A stretch of DNA of 64,000 bases from Corticimicrobacter populi (GCF_003123725.1 NZ_QETA01000003.1:248001-312000), one strand, 5' to 3'; counted from the stretch's first letter, positions 1 to 11,453 are shown. Notes: a model not told the origin generated them from the letters alone. Program-made: numbers and translations.

Positions 1-330
1 TGGATAACGCAGCACGAAATCCTGCGCCATGCGCACCAGTGCGTCATAGGCGGCCTGGTCACCGTGTGGATGGTATTTGCCCAGAACGTCGCCGACCACG
101 CGGGCCGACTTGACGGGCTTGCTGCCTGCCGACAGGCCCATCAGTTCCATCGCGTACAGAATGCGCCGTTGTACGGGCTTCTGGCCGTCTCCCACATCGG
201 GCAGGGCACGGCCCTTGACCACCGACACGGCGTAATCGAGATAGGCGCGCTCGGCGTAGTGGCCCAGCGTAATGCGGTCGTCCGGCCCGGAAGCCGGCTC
301 GAACAGCTCGGGTTGCAAGGTATCAGTCAT
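1..330 (-). CDS. parC: DNA topoisomerase IV subunit A, N-terminal part (truncated by window edge)
   Basis: Only the first 110 codons are inside the window; the gene continues past base 1. ParC is the DNA-cleaving subunit of topoisomerase IV, which decatenates daughter chromosomes with ParE. The visible part holds the N-terminal winged-helix region: [11 protein letters not shown], then [20 protein letters not shown] leading towards the catalytic tyrosine, which lies beyond the edge. The start is the ATG at 330, 29 bp after the parE stop, so parE and parC look co-transcribed. In the quinolone-determining region the residue matching E. coli ParC Ser80 is Gln and that matching Glu84 is Asp; this may be normal for the lineage. 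Confidence 0.95.
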   Translation of the reverse strand, partial: MTDTLQPELFEPASGPDDRITLGHYAERAYLDYAVSVVKGRALPDVGDGQKPVQRRILYAMELMGLSAGSKPVKSARVVGDVLGKYHPHGDQAAYDALVRMAQDFVLRYP

Positions 331-359
331 GCATGCGTCTCTTGTGTGTCTTGGTGGGG

Positions 360-2339
360 TCAGATATCGACTTCGGCCAGGTTGCCCTTGCTTTCGAGCC
401 AGGCACGGCGCGAGGCCGACTCGCCCTTGCCCATCAGCATGGTGAACATGCCATGGGTCTGGCTGCGGTCGAGCGCGCCGTAGCCAACCGGCTGCAGGCG
501 GCGCGTATCGGGATTCATGGTGGTTTCCCAGAGCTGCTCGGCGCTCATTTCACCCAGCCCCTTGAAGCGGCTGATGCTCCAACTGCCATCGCGCACGTTT
601 TCTTTGCGCAGCTTATCTTCGACAATCTGCAACTCACGCGCGTCCAGACAGTACAGCTTGCGCGACGGACGCTTGCCCTGGGCTGGCACGTCCACGCGAA
701 ACAGCGGCGGGCGGGCAATGTGGATATGGCCGAGTTCGACCAGTCGCGGGAAATGCCGGCAAAACAGCGTCAGCAGCAACACCTGGATATGCGAGCCATC
801 GACGTCGGCATCGGACAGGATGCAGATCTTGCCGTAGCGCAGGCCGCTCAGGTCTGGCGTATCGTCGGGACCATGCGGATCAACGCCGACGGCCACCGAG
901 ATATCGTGAATCTCGTTATTGGCGAACAGCCGATCACGGTCGACCTCCCAGGCGTTGAGCACCTTGCCGCGCAACGGCAATACCGCCTGGAAATTCTTGT
1001 CGCGGCCCATCTTGGCCGAACCGCCGGCCGAGTCGCCTTCGACCAGAAAAATCTCGGTACGGGACGGATCGCTGGACTCACAATCGGTCAGCTTGCCGGG
1101 CAGCACAGCCACCCCCGAACTCTTGCGTTTTTCAACCTTCTGGCTGGAGCGGGTACGCGCCTGAGCCTGCCGGATCGCCAGTTCGGCCAGCTTTTTGCCG
1201 TACTCGACATTGCTGTGCAGCCAGAGATCCAGTGCCGAGCGCACGAACCCGCCCACCAGCCGCACTGCGTCACGGCTGGTCAGGCGCTCCTTGATCTGCC
1301 CCTGGAACTGCGGGTCCAGCACCTTGGCCGACAACACGAAACTGGCACGAGCGAATACATCCTCGGGCAGCAGCTTGACCCCTTTGGGCAACAGACTGTG
1401 CAGCTCGACGAATCCCTTGACCGCGCCGAACAGCCCTTCGCGCAAGCCTGCTTCGTGCGTGCCACCTGCCGGTGTGGGGATCAGGTTGACATAGGATTCG
1501 CGAACGGCCGCCCCCTCTTCCGACCAGGCCACGACCCATTGCGCGCCTTCGCCCTGGGCGAACTGCTCGTCGTGCTTGCCGGCAAATTGAGCCCCCTCGA
1601 ACAGTGGGATCAGCAGATCGGTACCGGCCAGGGCTTCTTCAAGATAGCCGCGCAGGCCATTTTCGTAGTGCCAGCGATGGGTTTCGCCGGTTTTTTCGAC
1701 ATTCAGCGAGACCTTGACGCCGGGCAGCAGCACGGCCTTGCTGCGCAGCAGGTGGATCAGTTCGCCCAGCGGGATATTGGGGCTGTCGAAATAACGCGGA
1801 TCGGGGCGAGCCACCACGCGGGTACCGGATTTCTTGCGCTTGGCACCCTCGACCGGTGCCAGCGGCTGTATCACTTCGCCACCGGCAAAGGCCATGCAAT
1901 GCACACCGCCATCGCGCCATACCGTCACATCCAGCCGGGTCGACAACGCATTGGTCACGGAGACGCCCACGCCATGCAGCCCGCCCGAAAAGGCATAGGC
2001 CCCCTCGCCGGCATGCTTGTCGAACTTGCCGCCGGCATGCAGGCGGGTGAACACCAGTTCGACCACTGGCGCGCCTTCTTCGGGATGCAACCCGACCGGA
2101 ATGCCGCGCCCATCGTCCTCGACCGCGACCGCGCCATCAGCCTGCAGCGTGACCTGGATATGCTTGCCATGACCGGCCAGCGCCTCGTCGGCAGCGTTGT
2201 CGATGATTTCCTGGATGATATGCAGCGGATTCTCGGTGCGGGTATACATGCCGGGACGCTGCCGCACAGGCTCCAGCCCCTTGAGCACCTGGATCGACTC
2301 TTCGGTATAGCGCGATGGACTCGTCAAACTGATCCCCAA
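360..2339 (-). CDS. parE: DNA topoisomerase IV subunit B (ATPase subunit)
   Basis: ParE hydrolyses ATP to drive strand passage by topoisomerase IV. The 659-residue protein shows a GHKL ATPase N-terminus (EIIDNAADE at about 44-52, DDGRGIP at 75-81, GGLHGVG at 119-125) and a TOPRIM domain (LVEGDSAGG near 432, DADVDG near 510). Length fits the family (about 630-660). No ATG is available at the N-terminus: the frame opens after a stop at 2364-2366, and the usable starts are TTG at 2339 or a second TTG at 2327; neither has a clear Shine-Dalgarno. It lies directly upstream of parC. GyrB is the main alternative, but length and pairing with parC favour ParE. Confidence 0.96.
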   Translation of the reverse strand: MGISLTSPSRYTEESIQVLKGLEPVRQRPGMYTRTENPLHIIQEIIDNAADEALAGHGKHIQVTLQADGAVAVEDDGRGIPVGLHPEEGAPVVELVFTRLHAGGKFDKHAGEGAYAFSGGLHGVGVSVTNALSTRLDVTVWRDGGVHCMAFAGGEVIQPLAPVEGAKRKKSGTRVVARPDPRYFDSPNIPLGELIHLLRSKAVLLPGVKVSLNVEKTGETHRWHYENGLRGYLEEALAGTDLLIPLFEGAQFAGKHDEQFAQGEGAQWVVAWSEEGAAVRESYVNLIPTPAGGTHEAGLREGLFGAVKGFVELHSLLPKGVKLLPEDVFARASFVLSAKVLDPQFQGQIKERLTSRDAVRLVGGFVRSALDLWLHSNVEYGKKLAELAIRQAQARTRSSQKVEKRKSSGVAVLPGKLTDCESSDPSRTEIFLVEGDSAGGSAKMGRDKNFQAVLPLRGKVLNAWEVDRDRLFANNEIHDISVAVGVDPHGPDDTPDLSGLRYGKICILSDADVDGSHIQVLLLTLFCRHFPRLVELGHIHIARPPLFRVDVPAQGKRPSRKLYCLDARELQIVEDKLRKENVRDGSWSISRFKGLGEMSAEQLWETTMNPDTRRLQPVGYGALDRSQTHGMFTMLMGKGESASRRAWLESKGNLAEVDI

Positions 2340-2622
2340 AACTGTGGACGGAAACGCCCTATTTTAAGGACAGTTGCCGAGGCAACGCGGCATGATGGCA
2401 AAAATGCGCAACGAACCGGCTGAATTTTGTGGCACAATGCAGTTCGTACAGCCGATTCTGATTGCCGTACGGGCTCCGTACACCGCATGCGATGCGGTAC
2501 ATTTTCGGACACACATTCCTTGCTCCAGACGCCGCCAGACAGGCGGGCCCGACAGGGCAGGCGCATTTTCCGCCTGCTGCTCATGGGGCAGCATACGTAT
2601 CTGACTCAACAAACAGAACATT

Positions 2623-2949
2623 ATGAGCACATTGATCAAACACGTCAGCGATGCCAGCTTCGAGGCAGACGTCCTGCAGGCCCAGGGTCCCGTCCTGGTC
2701 GATTTCTGGGCTGCCTGGTGTGGCCCCTGCAAGATGATCGCCCCGATCCTCGACGAAGTGTCCGAGGAGTACAAGGATCGCCTGACCATCGCCAAGCTCA
2801 ACGTCGACGAAAACCCCGAGGCTCCCGTCAAATACGGCGTGCGCGGCATCCCGACGCTGCTGCTGTTCAAGAACGGCGAACTGGCCGCCACCAAGGTCGG
2901 TGCGCTGTCCAAGTCGCAGCTCAAGGCGTTCCTCGACGGCGCCCTGTAA
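2623..2949 (+). CDS. trxA: Thioredoxin 1
   Basis: This cytoplasmic dithiol-disulfide oxidoreductase has 108 residues, the standard size for thioredoxin. The redox motif WCGPC is at residues 32-36, and the conserved cis-proline is in GIPT at 76-79. It lies 86 bp upstream of rho in the same direction, an arrangement shared with many proteobacteria. The 283-bp gap before it (2340-2622, divergent from parE) holds a possible extended -10 TGGCACAAT at 2430-2438, two direct CCGTAC copies at 2465 and 2476, and a short inverted repeat ACCGCAT-GCG-ATGCGGT at 2482-2498 in the likely leader. Confidence 0.98.
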   Translation: MSTLIKHVSDASFEADVLQAQGPVLVDFWAAWCGPCKMIAPILDEVSEEYKDRLTIAKLNVDENPEAPVKYGVRGIPTLLLFKNGELAATKVGALSKSQLKAFLDGAL

Positions 2950-3035
2950 GGCTCACGACCACTGTCTGCGCAGGCCCGCTCGCGGCCTGCCGACACTTTC
3001 CCGCACAGATCACTCTCTCTTTTCTCTCTTCTCTC

Positions 3036-4295
<1,260 letters not shown>

Positions 4296-4348
4296 GACTG
4301 CCTTCTGCTGCATGCATGCCCTGCATGCGCCCATGCAGCGTAGTCTCA

Positions 4349-4373
4349 GCCGGGGGGCAATTCAGCCCCCGGC
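4349..4373. terminator. GC-rich hairpin between convergent rho and argP-like genes
   Basis: The arms GCCGGGGG (4349-4356) and CCCCCGGC (4366-4373) form a perfect 8-bp stem with a 9-base loop. It lies between the 3' ends of rho and the LysR-type gene. Neither strand has a clear run of T after it, so it may only protect the ends or assist termination. Short GCATGC-rich repeats at 4308-4336 just upstream may form a second structure. Confidence 0.4.
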
Positions 4374-4393
4374 CCCCTCCTCCTTGCTCCCCT

Positions 4394-5317
4394 TCATTCT
4401 GCTTCGGCCACCCGGCCTGATTCGTGCAGCCATTCGCGCGCAGCACGCATCACGCACCGCGTCAGCCGCTCGAGACTGATCTGTGCCGTGCGTGGATATG
4501 CCCAGTACAGCGGCACATGCAACGGCATGTCCGGTGCCATCTGCACCAGGGTCCCTTCCGCCAGTTGTCGTCCTATCAGCACGGTCGGATGCATCCCCCA
4601 GCCCATGCCCGCCTCGCATGCGCGCTCGTAGCCCGACACCGTAGGGATGAAATGCCGTGGCGGCTGACGCCGCGAGGCCAATCCGTAATGCGCCAGCCAG
4701 CCATCCTGCAGGCGATCCTTGCGACTGAATACGAGCACCGGCGCCCGCGACATGGCTTCCTGGGTCACACCGTCAGCGCAATAACGCGCCATATAGGCCG
4801 GGCTGGCCGCCGCCACATATCGCATCTCACCCAGCGGCATGACGTTGCAGCCGGCAATGCTGCCACTGCTGGCCGTCACGGCAGCCAGTACCTCGCCTTC
4901 GCGCAGGCGCTGCGCAGTATGGTTTTCATCATCGATGCTGATGTCCAGCAGTTCGTTGCCTGCGCCACTGAATGCTTCCATGGCCGTCATGAACCACGTC
5001 GCCAGCGAATCTGCATTGACCGCCAGCTTGAGCGACGGTGCGGGAGCTTCCGTATCCGGCATGAGTGCGGGGTTGCTGCGACGCAATTCGTTTTCCAGCA
5101 GAGCCACCTGCTCCAGGTGCAGGCAGAGGCGTCTGCCTGCCTCGGTTCCCGCGCATGGCTTGCCCCGCTGTACCAGCACCTGCCCTGTGGCCTCTTCCAG
5201 TTGCTTGACACGCTGCGACACGGCAGAAGGGGTGATGTGCAGCCGGCGAGCGGCATGCTCGAAACTTCCCTCCCTCACGACAGCGGCAAGGGCTTCCAGT
5301 CCGTGGTAGTCCAACAT
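4394..5317 (-). CDS. argP: LysR-family regulator, ArgP/LysG type
   Basis: This 307-residue protein is a full-length LysR-type regulator: an N-terminal winged helix (about residues 1-60, with HITPSAVSQRVKQLEEATGQ) and a C-terminal effector-binding domain. The sequence matches the ArgP/LysG group, which senses basic amino acids and activates an exporter gene. It is transcribed divergently from a LysE/ArgO-type exporter 61 bp away, the typical ArgP-argO arrangement. The effector (lysine or arginine) cannot be told from the sequence. The ATG at 5317 gives the family start MLDYHGLEALAAVVREGS. Confidence 0.9.
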   Translation of the reverse strand: MLDYHGLEALAAVVREGSFEHAARRLHITPSAVSQRVKQLEEATGQVLVQRGKPCAGTEAGRRLCLHLEQVALLENELRRSNPALMPDTEAPAPSLKLAVNADSLATWFMTAMEAFSGAGNELLDISIDDENHTAQRLREGEVLAAVTASSGSIAGCNVMPLGEMRYVAAASPAYMARYCADGVTQEAMSRAPVLVFSRKDRLQDGWLAHYGLASRRQPPRHFIPTVSGYERACEAGMGWGMHPTVLIGRQLAEGTLVQMAPDMPLHVPLYWAYPRTAQISLERLTRCVMRAAREWLHESGRVAEAE

Positions 5318-5378
5318 TCAGATTTTCTTAATATTACTTAGGATAATTAATTTTACTTAAATATCGACAATATCCATA
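5318..5378. promoter_or_regulatory. AT-rich divergent control region, argP/exporter
   Basis: This 61-bp gap between divergent genes is markedly AT-rich. It holds two direct TTACTTA copies (5334-5340 and 5353-5359) and an inverted pair TTAAT/ATTAA (5328-5332 and 5346-5350), which would suit dimeric or tetrameric LysR-type binding. No Shine-Dalgarno precedes the exporter start, so its leader may be very short. The assignment as the ArgP operator rests on position. Confidence 0.55.
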
Positions 5379-6029
5379 ATGCCGGCCATGTGGACCTCTG
5401 CCCTTTCCCTTTCCTCTACCTGGCTGGCCGGCTTTACGGTCTGCTTTACCCTCATCGCCACACTGGGCGCACAGAACCTGTATGTGCTGCGCCAGGTGGT
5501 CAAAGGCAGCCATGTGCGTGCCTGTGTACTGTGGTGTGTGGTGAGCGATATCCTGCTCATCGGCCTGGGCGTAGCCGGCATGGCAAAGTTGTTGAGCCAC
5601 GCCCCTGAACTGACCTGGTACATGGCCGTAGGCGGTGCCAGCTTCCTGGTGGCATATGGCCTGTTTGCCTGGCGACGGGCGCTCTATGGCGGTGATGCCG
5701 CGCTGGTCACAGCCGGCCGCAGCGAACACAGTCTGCTGCGTGTACTGGGCACCCTGGCTGCCCTGACCCTGCTCAACCCGCACGTCTATCTCGATACAGT
5801 CATCCTGATCGGCTCGATCGGTGCCCGCCAGGAAGGCGGCTTGAAATGGATCTTCGTGACGGGTGCGGCCAGCGCCAGTCTGGTCTGGTTCCTGCTGCTG
5901 GCACTGGCAGGGAAGCGGCTGCAGGGGGTATTTGCACATCCCCGGGCGTGGCGACTGCTGGATGCCGTCACCGGTGGCATCATGCTGCTGCTGGCCTGGT
6001 GGATATGGCGTGACATGATCGCGGGCTGA
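5379..6029 (+). CDS. argO: LysE/ArgO-family amino-acid exporter
   Basis: This 216-residue inner-membrane protein has the LysE-family N-terminus (FTVCFTLIATLGAQNLYVLRQ) and about six hydrophobic segments ending in a positively charged loop pattern. LysE/ArgO proteins export lysine and arginine and prevent toxic build-up from peptides. The divergent ArgP-type regulator supports this. Two ATGs (5379 and 5388) are possible starts; neither has a good ribosome-binding site, and the first is used here. The gene symbol is by context; lysE would be equally fair. Confidence 0.88.
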   Translation: MPAMWTSALSLSSTWLAGFTVCFTLIATLGAQNLYVLRQVVKGSHVRACVLWCVVSDILLIGLGVAGMAKLLSHAPELTWYMAVGGASFLVAYGLFAWRRALYGGDAALVTAGRSEHSLLRVLGTLAALTLLNPHVYLDTVILIGSIGARQEGGLKWIFVTGAASASLVWFLLLALAGKRLQGVFAHPRAWRLLDAVTGGIMLLLAWWIWRDMIAG

Positions 6030-6095
6030 AACACGCCGCACAAGGCGCGTGCCCAACGCATAAGACTTTCCATGAAGAAGCCAGGAGCAGCGTGA

Positions 6096-9000
6096 CTACT
6101 TGGCCTCTTCGATACGAGGATCATCCCAACTGCCATCCACACGATATTCCGTGGTCATGGCCCGTGCCAGAGGATCCTTGAAGAGCCACTGTGTCAGCAA
6201 GGCACCGATGCCGACCACTGGATTGACCGCCAGTGCCGTCGCCACTGCCGCACCACTGACGTCCAGCACCGGAGCCACCACGGCCTGCAGGTCCCATTGC
6301 TGTTCGACCAGATTGGCGCTGCCGGCCAGCAGAATCGTCGCGGCCGGCCCGGCCACGCGCAGGTCATCGGTCAATCCCAGGCCATTGGCGAACGTGATCT
6401 GTCCCTTGATCGTATCCCACGGAAATCCGGACTGCAGCACCCCCAGCGAGGGGGGTTCGCCCTTGCCCAGGCGGGTGATCGACTGGACCGACAGCAGCGC
6501 CAGCAAACGGGCGCTGCGGGAATTGACGCCGATGAAACGCCCTTGTTCCAGGGCAATCGACAGCTTGCCGTCGATTTTGTCGAGATCGTAGTGCCAGGGC
6601 AAGTCACGCCACTGCAACCGCCCTTCGATCACACCCTTGCCACTGCCGACCAGATCCGGCCAGCCCATGTGGTCCAGCCAGCCGCCCAGGTCACTGGTCG
6701 CCAGCTTGAGATCCACGGTCAAACCACGTGCGTCCTCACCATCGGCATCCTGTGCCAGATGCCAGACACCGCTGGCATCCAGGCTGCCGGATTCGTTCCA
6801 GACACGCAATTCATCGAGTTGCCACACAGCCCGCCGCTGCAGACTACGTCCCTTGAGCCGCAGCGCCCCCAGTTCGCGCCCCCACAGCGCGAAGGACTCT
6901 ACCTGCAGATCGATCCCTGGCAGATCCGAAAACTCGGTGCTCAGGCTCTCCTTGTCGTCATCTTCCATGGGCTCCAGCGACAACCGCTGCAAGCGCGCCA
7001 CTACCTCACCCGAGACGGCACCGGCAGATTCCTTCCAGTGGGCCGTACCGGTCATCTGGCGCGAGGAGATCTGAGCCTCCCAGACCCCTTGCTGCGGCAT
7101 GCGGGCACTGGCCTGGACATCCTGCAGGTTCAGGCCGCTGAGATGCATGCTGGGCGTCTCGACGCTCACCGCATCCAGCACGGGCCACAGCGATTGCCGA
7201 GGCGATCCTTTCACTGGTGGCAGCGTGGTTTCGTCCAGCCATTGCTCCCAGGCATCCACATCCACATGGGCAGCCTTGACGGCCAGTGCCAGGCCACTGG
7301 CCGGCAGATCGGCCGGACGCGCAAAGCTGATGATGCCGCGCCGGAAATAGGTCGGCCCCGGTGTGCGCACATTGCGCTCCAGAACCAGGCGAAGATCGTC
7401 ACCTGCCTGCACGGTCAGCCAGCGCAGATCCGGATTGGCCGTTGCCGCTTTCTGGGCAGGGGCATTCGGTGTAGACCAGCGCACCTCCAGCGGCCATGCT
7501 TCCTGTGCCGTCTTCGCAAGCGGTGCGGGCATGTCGGCTTCCAGTCCCTGCAGACTGCTTGACAATGACAGCGTCCAGTCATCACCACGCTGCAGGATAC
7601 GGCCCTGCCAATCGAACCCGCCTTTCAACCGCTTGAGCGCGGGCATGGGCATGAAATCGCGCAGGCCCGCAGCGCTTGCCTGCCCCTCGAACAGAAGTCC
7701 GGGATCGCGAGGCCCAAGCTTGCCGCTGATTTTTACAGGCCCGCCCAGCGTCTGGCCAGCCACCTGTTCCATGGCAATGCCCGTTTCGGTAAACAGCACG
7801 CGTCCCGAGAGTGCCGTCATCTCGGGCGTATCATCCATATAGCGGAAGCTGCCCCCTTGCGGATCGATTTCACCCTTGACCGTGGTGTCGACCGAATGCA
7901 GCAACGGCATTTCGAAAGCCAGTCCCAGCTTCCAGCGCCCCGCACCCACCGCTTCCGAGAGCGCTTCGCCCGTCATGTGATTGAGCGGGGAGCTGCGTAC
8001 CAGTGCCAGATAGGTCGCAGCGGCCCCTTCAGTCTGGCCATCGAGCAGCAGCGTAGCGTGATGCTCCATGTTCGGAATACGGGCCGAGACTGGCCCCAGG
8101 ACAATATCATCGCCAGCCAGTGGCATGCGCCCGGCTTCCACCTGCAACGACAGGGCCGCACGCGCCAGACCGAATGTCCCGCGCAGATCGTGCAACGCCG
8201 GCCAGCGGGCACCGTCCTGAGGTTCCGGCATGTAGTCGATTACGGCATCCTGGAACTGCCCTTTCAAATTGAAATCGCCGGCATCGGCACGCTCCTGAAA
8301 GGGAAAATAGGCCAAGTCACCACTCACATCGAAATCAGCTTCGCGAATCTCGCCCTGCAACAGCCCCTGCCGCAGCCACAGTCTGGCATCGGCATTGACG
8401 GTCAGCGGCAGATAACGGTGAATGGCCGGCATCGATGCGCGCAGGATACGCCCCTGCAGAGCGGCCATGCCTGCCTCGCCCCAGCCGGAACGCCAGTTGC
8501 CGCGCAGGGTAATGTGCGCATCAGCGTTCTGCAACGCCGCCTCTTCGACCGTCAGAGTCCAGTCTTGGCCGGTGCGTTGCAACGCCAGCGCTGCCTGGGC
8601 ATGATTGAGGTGCAAATCAGGATGCTCGAAAACGTCGGGCAGATGCAGGTCTGCCTGGCTGGCTCGCACCCTGGCCTGCCAGTCATATCCAGACAGGCGG
8701 GCCTCGATGGCCTGCATCAAGGTCAGCCCATCCTTGCGGCTCTGTTCGACGGTGTCTTGCTGCGTCCCCTGGCGACCATCCAGTTCGAACTGCAGCAAGC
8801 CTGCCGCAAAACGGTCGGACGCCACCTCCCCGGCCAGGTTCTGAAGCGCAGCCCCCAGTGTCAGGCGCGTTGGCAGACTGCCGTCGAAATCCAGCCAGAC
8901 CTGCGCCTGCCCGCGACCCTGGCTCACCGGCAGTGTCAGCCAGGGCTGCCATTCGGCCAGATCCGTCTCGTTCAGACTCGCGTAGAGCGTCCCTTTCCAG

Positions 9001-9752
9001 CTATCCGGATCATGTTCGTTGAATGCAAACAGCCTGCGCGTAAAGTCGCCCCGGATATCCAGCAGGCTTCCCATGCCCTGCGGCGGTTGTGCACGCAAGG
9101 CAAAACGGTGTCTCAAACCCCGGTTGTAGACCTGAAAGGTCGCCTGCGATACACGCAGGGCAGGCAGCTTGCCCTGTTCATCAGTCCATTCGATGCTGGC
9201 CTGCTCAATCACCATGGCACGCTGTGCCAGCAACCATTGCAAACCCGCAGGCAGGCCCGAATGCCCCGTATCCTGACGGTCAGCTTCCAGCGTGAAACCA
9301 GCCACCCTCAGACGCCCATCCGCCAGGCGTCGGATCTGGATATCCGGCCGCTCGATACGCAGGCTCAACAGGCGTGGCGACAGCGCCAGAACGCTGCGCC
9401 AGGCGAAAACGGCATCAGCCTGCGGGATGTCCAGCATCGTGGCGTTATCTGCCCCGGCAATCCGGACACCGCTCAAGGACAATTGAGGATGCAGCCCCCG
9501 CCAGTCGGCCTCGATCTTCTCGATGGTCAGCGGCACACCCAGTACCCGACTGCTCATCTGCTCGATTTGCGGCTTCCAGCGTCCGATATCGGGCAGGACC
9601 CAATAGCGCAGCACCAGGATAGCCACGGCCAGAGCCAGGTAAACGGCAAGCACGGCCACGAGCAGCCAGCGAAGGGATTTAAGCAGGATCGGCACAAAAA
9701 AACGGGCAGAATGGAAACGATTCCGAGGTGTCTCCTTATACCCTGAAAACAT
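6096..9752 (-). CDS. yhdP: YhdP-family AsmA-like envelope protein
   Basis: This very large protein of about 1218 residues has one N-terminal membrane anchor (LLVAVLAVYLALAVAILVL, near residues 20-45) followed by a long periplasmic region of repeated beta-rich segments and the conserved C-terminal segment near AVNPVVGIGALLTQWLFKDP. This is the TIGR02099/DUF3971 architecture of YhdP. In E. coli, YhdP, TamB and YdbH are redundantly needed for phospholipid transport to the outer membrane, and a similar bridge function is inferred here. The frame is open to 9872, but MFSGYKETPRNR at 9752 places the anchor at a normal distance; MEICVN at 9785 is an alternative. It is a single gene, divergent from the isomerase gene. 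Confidence 0.9.
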   Translation of the reverse strand: MFSGYKETPRNRFHSARFFVPILLKSLRWLLVAVLAVYLALAVAILVLRYWVLPDIGRWKPQIEQMSSRVLGVPLTIEKIEADWRGLHPQLSLSGVRIAGADNATMLDIPQADAVFAWRSVLALSPRLLSLRIERPDIQIRRLADGRLRVAGFTLEADRQDTGHSGLPAGLQWLLAQRAMVIEQASIEWTDEQGKLPALRVSQATFQVYNRGLRHRFALRAQPPQGMGSLLDIRGDFTRRLFAFNEHDPDSWKGTLYASLNETDLAEWQPWLTLPVSQGRGQAQVWLDFDGSLPTRLTLGAALQNLAGEVASDRFAAGLLQFELDGRQGTQQDTVEQSRKDGLTLMQAIEARLSGYDWQARVRASQADLHLPDVFEHPDLHLNHAQAALALQRTGQDWTLTVEEAALQNADAHITLRGNWRSGWGEAGMAALQGRILRASMPAIHRYLPLTVNADARLWLRQGLLQGEIREADFDVSGDLAYFPFQERADAGDFNLKGQFQDAVIDYMPEPQDGARWPALHDLRGTFGLARAALSLQVEAGRMPLAGDDIVLGPVSARIPNMEHHATLLLDGQTEGAAATYLALVRSSPLNHMTGEALSEAVGAGRWKLGLAFEMPLLHSVDTTVKGEIDPQGGSFRYMDDTPEMTALSGRVLFTETGIAMEQVAGQTLGGPVKISGKLGPRDPGLLFEGQASAAGLRDFMPMPALKRLKGGFDWQGRILQRGDDWTLSLSSSLQGLEADMPAPLAKTAQEAWPLEVRWSTPNAPAQKAATANPDLRWLTVQAGDDLRLVLERNVRTPGPTYFRRGIISFARPADLPASGLALAVKAAHVDVDAWEQWLDETTLPPVKGSPRQSLWPVLDAVSVETPSMHLSGLNLQDVQASARMPQQGVWEAQISSRQMTGTAHWKESAGAVSGEVVARLQRLSLEPMEDDDKESLSTEFSDLPGIDLQVESFALWGRELGALRLKGRSLQRRAVWQLDELRVWNESGSLDASGVWHLAQDADGEDARGLTVDLKLATSDLGGWLDHMGWPDLVGSGKGVIEGRLQWRDLPWHYDLDKIDGKLSIALEQGRFIGVNSRSARLLALLSVQSITRLGKGEPPSLGVLQSGFPWDTIKGQITFANGLGLTDDLRVAGPAATILLAGSANLVEQQWDLQAVVAPVLDVSGAAVATALAVNPVVGIGALLTQWLFKDPLARAMTTEYRVDGSWDDPRIEEAK

Positions 9753-9858
9753 CGCCAGGCCCGGAAAATTCACACAAATTTCCATATGCGAACAACCGTA
9801 TGCGACTGCGCCATGCTGGGATATGATGTTTTCCTTTGCCCTCCCTCTCACGCATACC

Positions 9859-10200
9859 ATGCCCCACTGCATTATTCATTACGCCCGTCCGCTTGCAAGC
9901 CGGGTTCCCCCTGAGCAACTTGTCCAGACTGTCTACGCAAGCGCCCTGGCCTCCGGCCTCTTCCAGGGACAGGACATCAAGACGCGGGCTTTGGCCTTCG
10001 AGGATTACCAGACAGGCGAGCAACAGCAGGATTTCATTCATGTGGAAGTCCGCCTGTTGTCCGGTCGCACCCTGGAACAACGCACGGCCCTGTCCCGCCA
10101 TGTCATGGATGCCTTGCTGGCACTTGGTCAGCAGGATATTTCGCTGACCGTCCAGATCAGCGAGATGGAACGCAATAGCTACTCAAAGCATGTGAGCTGA
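9859..10200 (+). CDS. hpaF: 5-carboxymethyl-2-hydroxymuconate delta-isomerase (CHMI)
   Basis: This 113-residue protein belongs to the CHMI branch of the tautomerase superfamily, which isomerises an intermediate of homoprotocatechuate meta-cleavage. The start is decided by chemistry: the family needs Pro next to the initiator Met as the catalytic base, and the ATG at 9859 gives MPHCIIHY. Upstream in-frame ATGs at 9823 and 9826 would bury that proline. A -10-like TATGAT lies at 9822-9827. No other hpa/hpc genes are nearby; sotB follows after 6 bp and is probably co-transcribed. Because the pathway is absent locally, the physiological substrate is uncertain. Confidence 0.85.
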   Translation: MPHCIIHYARPLASRVPPEQLVQTVYASALASGLFQGQDIKTRALAFEDYQTGEQQQDFIHVEVRLLSGRTLEQRTALSRHVMDALLALGQQDISLTVQISEMERNSYSKHVS

Positions 10201-10206
10201 CACAGC

Positions 10207-11385
10207 ATGCCCGCTCTGCCTGATCGTATGCGCGTATGGCTGCCAGTCATCGTGCTGGCCTTTGCCGCCTTCATTTTCAACACCACCGAGTTCGTCCCGG
10301 TGGCCCTGCTGACCGATATCGCCACCAGTTTCGACATGCCGGTGGCCCAGGTCGGCTGGATGCTGACGATCTATGCCTGGGTCGTGGCCCTGGCCTCCCT
10401 GCCGTTCATGCTGCTGACCGGCAAGATGGAACGCAGAAAACTGCTGGTCGGCATTTTCCTTCTGTTCATTGCCAGCCATATCGTCTCCGGCATCGCCAAC
10501 AGCTTTGCCATGCTGGTCGCCAGCCGCATCGGCATTGCGCTGGCACACGCCGTATTCTGGTCGATCACAGCCTCGCTGGCGGTGCGGCTGGCTCCTGAGG
10601 GCAAGCGCACTCAGGCCCTGAGCATCCTGGCGACCGGTACCGTGCTGGCCATGGTGCTGGGCATCCCGCTCGGACGGATGCTGGGTGAGGCACTGGGCTG
10701 GCGCATGACCTTCCTGGGCATCGCGGTGCTGGCCCTGATCGTCCTGATCGCACTGGTACGGCTGCTGCCCATCCTGCCAAGCCTGCGGGCCGGCACACTG
10801 CAGAGCCTGCCCGAACTGATGCGACGCCCGGCACTGATGAGTCTCTATCTGCTGACTGCCGTCGTAGTCACTGCGCACTTCACGGCCTACAGCTATATCG
10901 AACCGTTTGCCCAGCGTGTCGCCGCCCTCGACAGCCAGACCACCACGCTGCTGCTGTTGCTGTTCGGCGGTGCCGGCATCATCGGCAGCGTCCTGTTCGG
11001 CCGCTACAGCAGCAGGCATCCGGCCGTGTTCACCCAGGTATCCGTCGCCCTGCTGGCCACCTGCCTGCTGCTGCTCTACCCGCTGGCACACCATCCTCTG
11101 CAATTGCTGGCGCTGTGCGCGATCTGGGGCATGGTCATCCTCTGCGTCACCCTGAGCATGCAGGTCAAGGTACTGGCACTGGCACCGGACGCCACCGACG
11201 TGGCCATGTCGATTTTTTCCGGCATTTTCAACGTCGGCATCGGTGCGGGTGCCCTGCTGGGTGGCCAGGTCAGCCAGCACAGCGGGCTGGCCGATATCGG
11301 CATTGCCGGCGGCATACTGGCATTGGCCGCACTGCTGTGGTGCGCGATGATGTTCCGCCGCTACGGAGCACAGTTGAAAGCATAG
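10207..11385 (+). CDS. sotB: Sugar efflux transporter SotB (MFS)
   Basis: This 392-residue inner-membrane protein has 12 predicted helices and the major-facilitator layout. Its sequence closely follows E. coli SotB/Yde[19 protein letters not shown] in helix 1, [18 protein letters not shown] in helix 2, [14 protein letters not shown], and [19 protein letters not shown] in the C-terminal half. SotB exports arabinose and IPTG-like sugars by proton antiport; substrates here are inferred. It follows the CHMI gene by 6 bp and has its own ATG at 10207. A Bcr-type drug exporter is the main alternative but matches less well. Confidence 0.88.
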   Translation: MPALPDRMRVWLPVIVLAFAAFIFNTTEFVPVALLTDIATSFDMPVAQVGWMLTIYAWVVALASLPFMLLTGKMERRKLLVGIFLLFIASHIVSGIANSFAMLVASRIGIALAHAVFWSITASLAVRLAPEGKRTQALSILATGTVLAMVLGIPLGRMLGEALGWRMTFLGIAVLALIVLIALVRLLPILPSLRAGTLQSLPELMRRPALMSLYLLTAVVVTAHFTAYSYIEPFAQRVAALDSQTTTLLLLLFGGAGIIGSVLFGRYSSRHPAVFTQVSVALLATCLLLLYPLAHHPLQLLALCAIWGMVILCVTLSMQVKVLALAPDATDVAMSIFSGIFNVGIGAGALLGGQVSQHSGLADIGIAGGILALAALLWCAMMFRRYGAQLKA

Positions 11386-11453
11386 CCACGGCTGCCACCC
11401 ATCTGCCGAAACTGCTACAGTCAGCGAACATCCTTTTCCTTTCATAGCGCCTC

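Noticed and set aside
333-2423. Long plus-strand frame opposite parE
   Set aside because: The minus strand encodes complete ParE motifs; the plus-strand translation is low-complexity and unlike any protein.
4305-4336. GCATGC-rich repeats after rho as a possible CRISPR or tandem array
   Set aside because: There are only a few short overlapping copies with no regular unit or spacers.
9823-9858. Longer N-terminus for the CHMI protein starting at 9823 or 9826
   Set aside because: It would place residues before the catalytic proline that must become N-terminal after Met removal.
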